Positions 7,013 through 7,878 of a stretch of 7,878 bases of DNA are shown in pieces. Below the pieces are notes generated by a model. The model searched no databases. It was not told where the DNA came from and worked only from the letters and a program-made list of their open reading frames with translations. Position numbers and translations under genes: made by a program. The stretch's first letter is position 1; each line of letters starts with the position of its first letter. This stretch comes from a bacterium. GTDB lineage: Bacteria; SM23-31; JAUVVT01. The DNA is taken from the NCBI GenBank assembly GCA_030604505.1, contig JAUVVT010000062.1:1-7878 (forward strand), given 5' to 3'.

Positions 7013-7040
7013 TTGACTTTTTTATATAATATATTATATT
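7013..7040 (+). promoter_or_regulatory. Promoter of the tRNA-Ala gene
   Basis: TTGACT (7013-7018) and TATATT (7035-7040), each 5 of 6 to consensus, are separated by 16 bp. Transcription would start near 7047, giving a leader of about 20 nt before the tRNA. The spacer and downstream bases are nearly all A/T. Confidence 0.65.
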
Positions 7041-7066
7041 ATTTTAAAAATTAAAAAAGACGAATT

Positions 7067-7139
<73 letters not shown>

Positions 7140-7170
7140 CGAATAAAAACAATAAGTTAGAAAAAATACC

Positions 7171-7217
7171 GACACAAAAGTCAAGTGCTCTTTAGATAAA
7201 ATGTGTCTATTTGTGTC
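7171..7217. repeat. Inverted repeat downstream of tRNA-Ala
   Basis: GACACAAA (7171-7178) and TTTGTGTC (7210-7217) form a perfect 8-bp inverted repeat around 31 bp. TGTGTC also occurs as a direct repeat at 7202-7207 and 7212-7217. There is no T-run after it, so it is not an obvious terminator. Its role is unknown. Confidence 0.55.
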
Positions 7218-7236
7218 AGAATTCATTAATTGCACG

Positions 7237-7265
7237 CCTTGATTCCTTATCAGTCAAGGATTTTT
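7237..7265 (+). terminator. Possible intrinsic terminator for the tRNA transcript
   Basis: CCTTGA (7237-7242) pairs with TCAAGG (7254-7259) around an 11-nt loop, followed by ATTTTT (7260-7265). The stem is short, and it lies about 100 bp past the tRNA. Confidence 0.4.
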
Positions 7266-7366
7266 GAAATTAAATCGATTTTAGCATCGGCAAGCGAAGG
7301 ACATCTACATATATTTTTAAAACTATTATAATAAACTCCCTGCATTTTTTCCTCATTCCCTCTTCC

Positions 7367-7480
7367 CTCTTTGCTTTTTCCCAATCCGCACCTTTGTATC
7401 CTCTGCGGTTCAATCCCCATTCCCATTTCCTCTGTGCCTCTCCCTCTCCCTCTTGCTGGCTCTTTGCTTTTTCCCAATCC
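7367..7480 (+). repeat. 21-bp direct repeat pair
   Basis: A 21-bp sequence whose core is TTTGCTTTTTCCCAATCC occurs identically at 7367-7387 and 7460-7480, 93 bp apart. It is pyrimidine-rich with no inverted symmetry. Confidence 0.85.
7393..7424 (+). repeat. Repeat module copy 1 (no palindrome inside)
   Basis: This copy reads TGTATCCTCTG (7395-7405) directly joined to CGGTTCAATC (7406-7415), followed by CCCATTCCC. It is the simple form of a module found three times in 350 bp. Confidence 0.75.
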
Positions 7481-7510
7481 ACTTCTCTGTGCCTCTCCCT
7501 ATCCCTCTTG
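7431..7510 (+). repeat. 25-bp direct repeat pair
   Basis: 7431-7455 and 7486-7510 match at 24 of 25 bases (single C/A difference at base 16). They begin TCTGTGCCTCTCCCT and end TCCCTCTTG. The two copies flank the second copy of the 21-bp repeat. Confidence 0.85.
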
Positions 7511-7540
7511 CCCCTTGCCTATTGCCTTCTTCCCTCTCTG

Positions 7541-7581
7541 TGTCCTCTGCCTGCCCTGTGGGCGGTTCAATCCCCACTCCC
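7541..7581 (+). repeat. Repeat module copy 2 (13-nt palindromic insert)
   Basis: TGTCCTCTG (7541-7549) is separated from CGGTTCAATC (7563-7572) by 13 extra bases (7550-7562). The insert with its flank forms the hairpin CTGCCC-TGT-GGGCGG (7551-7565; one G-T pair). The module continues CCCACTCCC as in copy 1 apart from one base. Confidence 0.75.
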
Positions 7582-7621
7582 CCTTATGCTGTGCTCCTGT
7601 CTTTCCGGCTCCCCCACCCCT

Positions 7622-7647
7622 GTCATCCTGAACTCGTTTCAGGATCT
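7622..7647. repeat. Palindromic intergenic repeat, ATCCTGAA/TTCAGGAT type
   Basis: Arms ATCCTGAA (7625-7632) and TTCAGGAT (7638-7645) enclose loop CTCGT. It has GTC before and CT after, the same flank style as the palindrome at 4521-4547. I recall near-identical elements scattered between genes in many bacterial genomes. Confidence 0.75.
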
Positions 7648-7680
7648 ATTACCATATTCAATCCCTCTTCCCTTTCTTTC

Positions 7681-7740
7681 TCTGCGTCTTTGTGCCTCTG
7701 GCGGGCTTGCCCGCCTATGGAGGGTTCAATCTTCATTCCC
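7681..7740 (+). repeat. Repeat module copy 3 (21-nt palindromic insert)
   Basis: TGTGCCTCTG (7691-7700) is separated from GGGTTCAATC (7722-7731) by 21 bases holding most of the perfect palindrome GGCGGGCTTGCCCGCC (7700-7715; 7-bp arms, TT loop) and TATGGA. The module ends TTCATTCCC. A similar phrase, TCTGCGTCTT, precedes it. Confidence 0.75.
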
Positions 7741-7755
7741 TCTCATTATTATTCT

Positions 7756-7789
7756 GTCGTTGCGACCAGCGAACCGACGCAGCATTCCC
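7756..7789. repeat. Degenerate copy of a GTCATTGCGA-type repeat
   Basis: The stretch begins GTCGTTGCGA, runs through AGCGAACCGACG and ends CAGCATTCCC. It resembles, with several changes, the widespread GTCATTGCGAG...GAAGCAATCTC intergenic repeat, as I remember it. GTTGCG (7759-7764) and CGCAGC (7778-7783) can pair with one wobble. Confidence 0.5.
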
Positions 7790-7814
7790 TTACACACGCA
7801 CCGTCATTTCACGT

Positions 7815-7838
7815 AGGAACACGATTTATCGTGTTCTT
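7815..7838. repeat. Perfect hairpin GAACACGA-TTTA-TCGTGTTC
   Basis: Eight-base arms (7817-7824 and 7829-7836) surround TTTA; an A-T and a G-T pair extend the stem to 10. TTCT follows, too short a T-run for a clear terminator. It looks like another palindromic repeat type. Confidence 0.7.
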
Positions 7839-7859
7839 CTAAATCACCATTCTTCCTCT

Positions 7860-7878
7860 GTAGGGGCGAATCCCTGTG
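7860..7878. repeat. Start of a GTAGGGGCGAA-type repeat, cut by window end
   Basis: GTAGGGGCGAATCCCTGTG resembles the left half of a common intergenic palindrome whose right arm would read TTCGCCCC. The matching arm would lie beyond the window. Confidence 0.45.

Larger units (their letters stand above)
7266..7878. other. Gene-free repeat island with polypyrimidine + strand
   Basis: I find no credible gene here. Frames stay open on both strands only because the + strand is C/T-rich (51 of 60 bases are pyrimidine in 7441-7500). Such frames translate into Pro/Ser/Leu/Cys or Gly/Glu/Lys strings with no SD or domain. The stretch from about 7337 to 7620 is assembled from short direct repeats, and from 7622 to the end several palindromic repeats follow. 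The parts are listed separately. Confidence 0.75.

Noticed and set aside
7160..7195. Minus-strand TTGACT as a promoter firing into the tRNA
   Set aside because: The best -10 at correct spacing (TCTAAC) matches only 4 of 6 and no minus-strand gene follows.
7250..7482. Minus-strand frames of 70-75 codons
   Set aside because: Most of the length is the complement of the polypyrimidine block (Gly/Glu/Lys-rich); the more natural-looking end at 7252-7330 is too short to call.
7367..7740. CRISPR array
   Set aside because: Repeats are few, unequally spaced and interleaved, with no uniform spacers and no cas genes.
7371..7842. Three overlapping + strand open frames of 86-140 codons
   Set aside because: They run through the repeat block in all frames, translate to Pro/Ser/Leu/Cys low complexity, have no SD, and overlap one another; openness follows from the C/T bias.

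Overview
The window is AT-rich DNA from a bacterium with FCB-type features, most likely an Ignavibacteria/Chlorobi-like member of the Bacteroidota. The main clue is the TPR protein at 445-2544. Its N-terminus (CAYFNTFYYTKKHF) resembles lipoproteins I associate with that group. The placement is inferred from recalled family resemblance, not from a search.

Layout. On the + strand: the 3' part of a Sir2-family NAD-dependent deacylase (1-439), then after 5 bp a 699-residue TPR protein (445-2544). Next is pyrK-pyrD (2611-3408, 3418-4332), the two subunits of a class 1B NAD-dependent dihydroorotate dehydrogenase. A 250-bp gap follows, holding a palindromic intergenic repeat. Then come a short RlpA-like lipoprotein (4583-5020) and homoserine kinase thrB (5017-5928), overlapping by ATGA. 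A Crp/Fnr-type regulator (6042-6722) has its own promoter-like leader with a dyad in it. A previously uncalled 44-residue gene lies on the minus strand (6726-6860), convergent with the regulator by 3 bp and with a strong GGAGG site. A tRNA-Ala(GGC) gene (7067-7139) sits behind a good TTGACT/TATATT promoter.

From 7140 to the end (739 bp) I see no gene. This stretch is a repeat island: an inverted repeat and a terminator-like hairpin just after the tRNA, then about 300 bp of strongly pyrimidine-rich + strand built from short direct repeats, then at least four different palindromic repeat types, the last cut by the window end. Three copies of one module (consensus ending CTCTG|CGGTTCAATC) differ mainly in whether a GC-rich palindrome sits at the same internal position.

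Functionally the genes are housekeeping: pyrimidine synthesis (PyrK/PyrD), threonine synthesis (ThrB), envelope maintenance (RlpA-like, TPR lipoprotein), NAD-dependent deacylation and cyclic-nucleotide-type regulation. Nothing points to a defence island or phage. The points most worth a second look are the nested repeat modules, the missing conventional start codon of the rlpA-like gene, the 44-residue gene, and the dyad in the regulator's own promoter.
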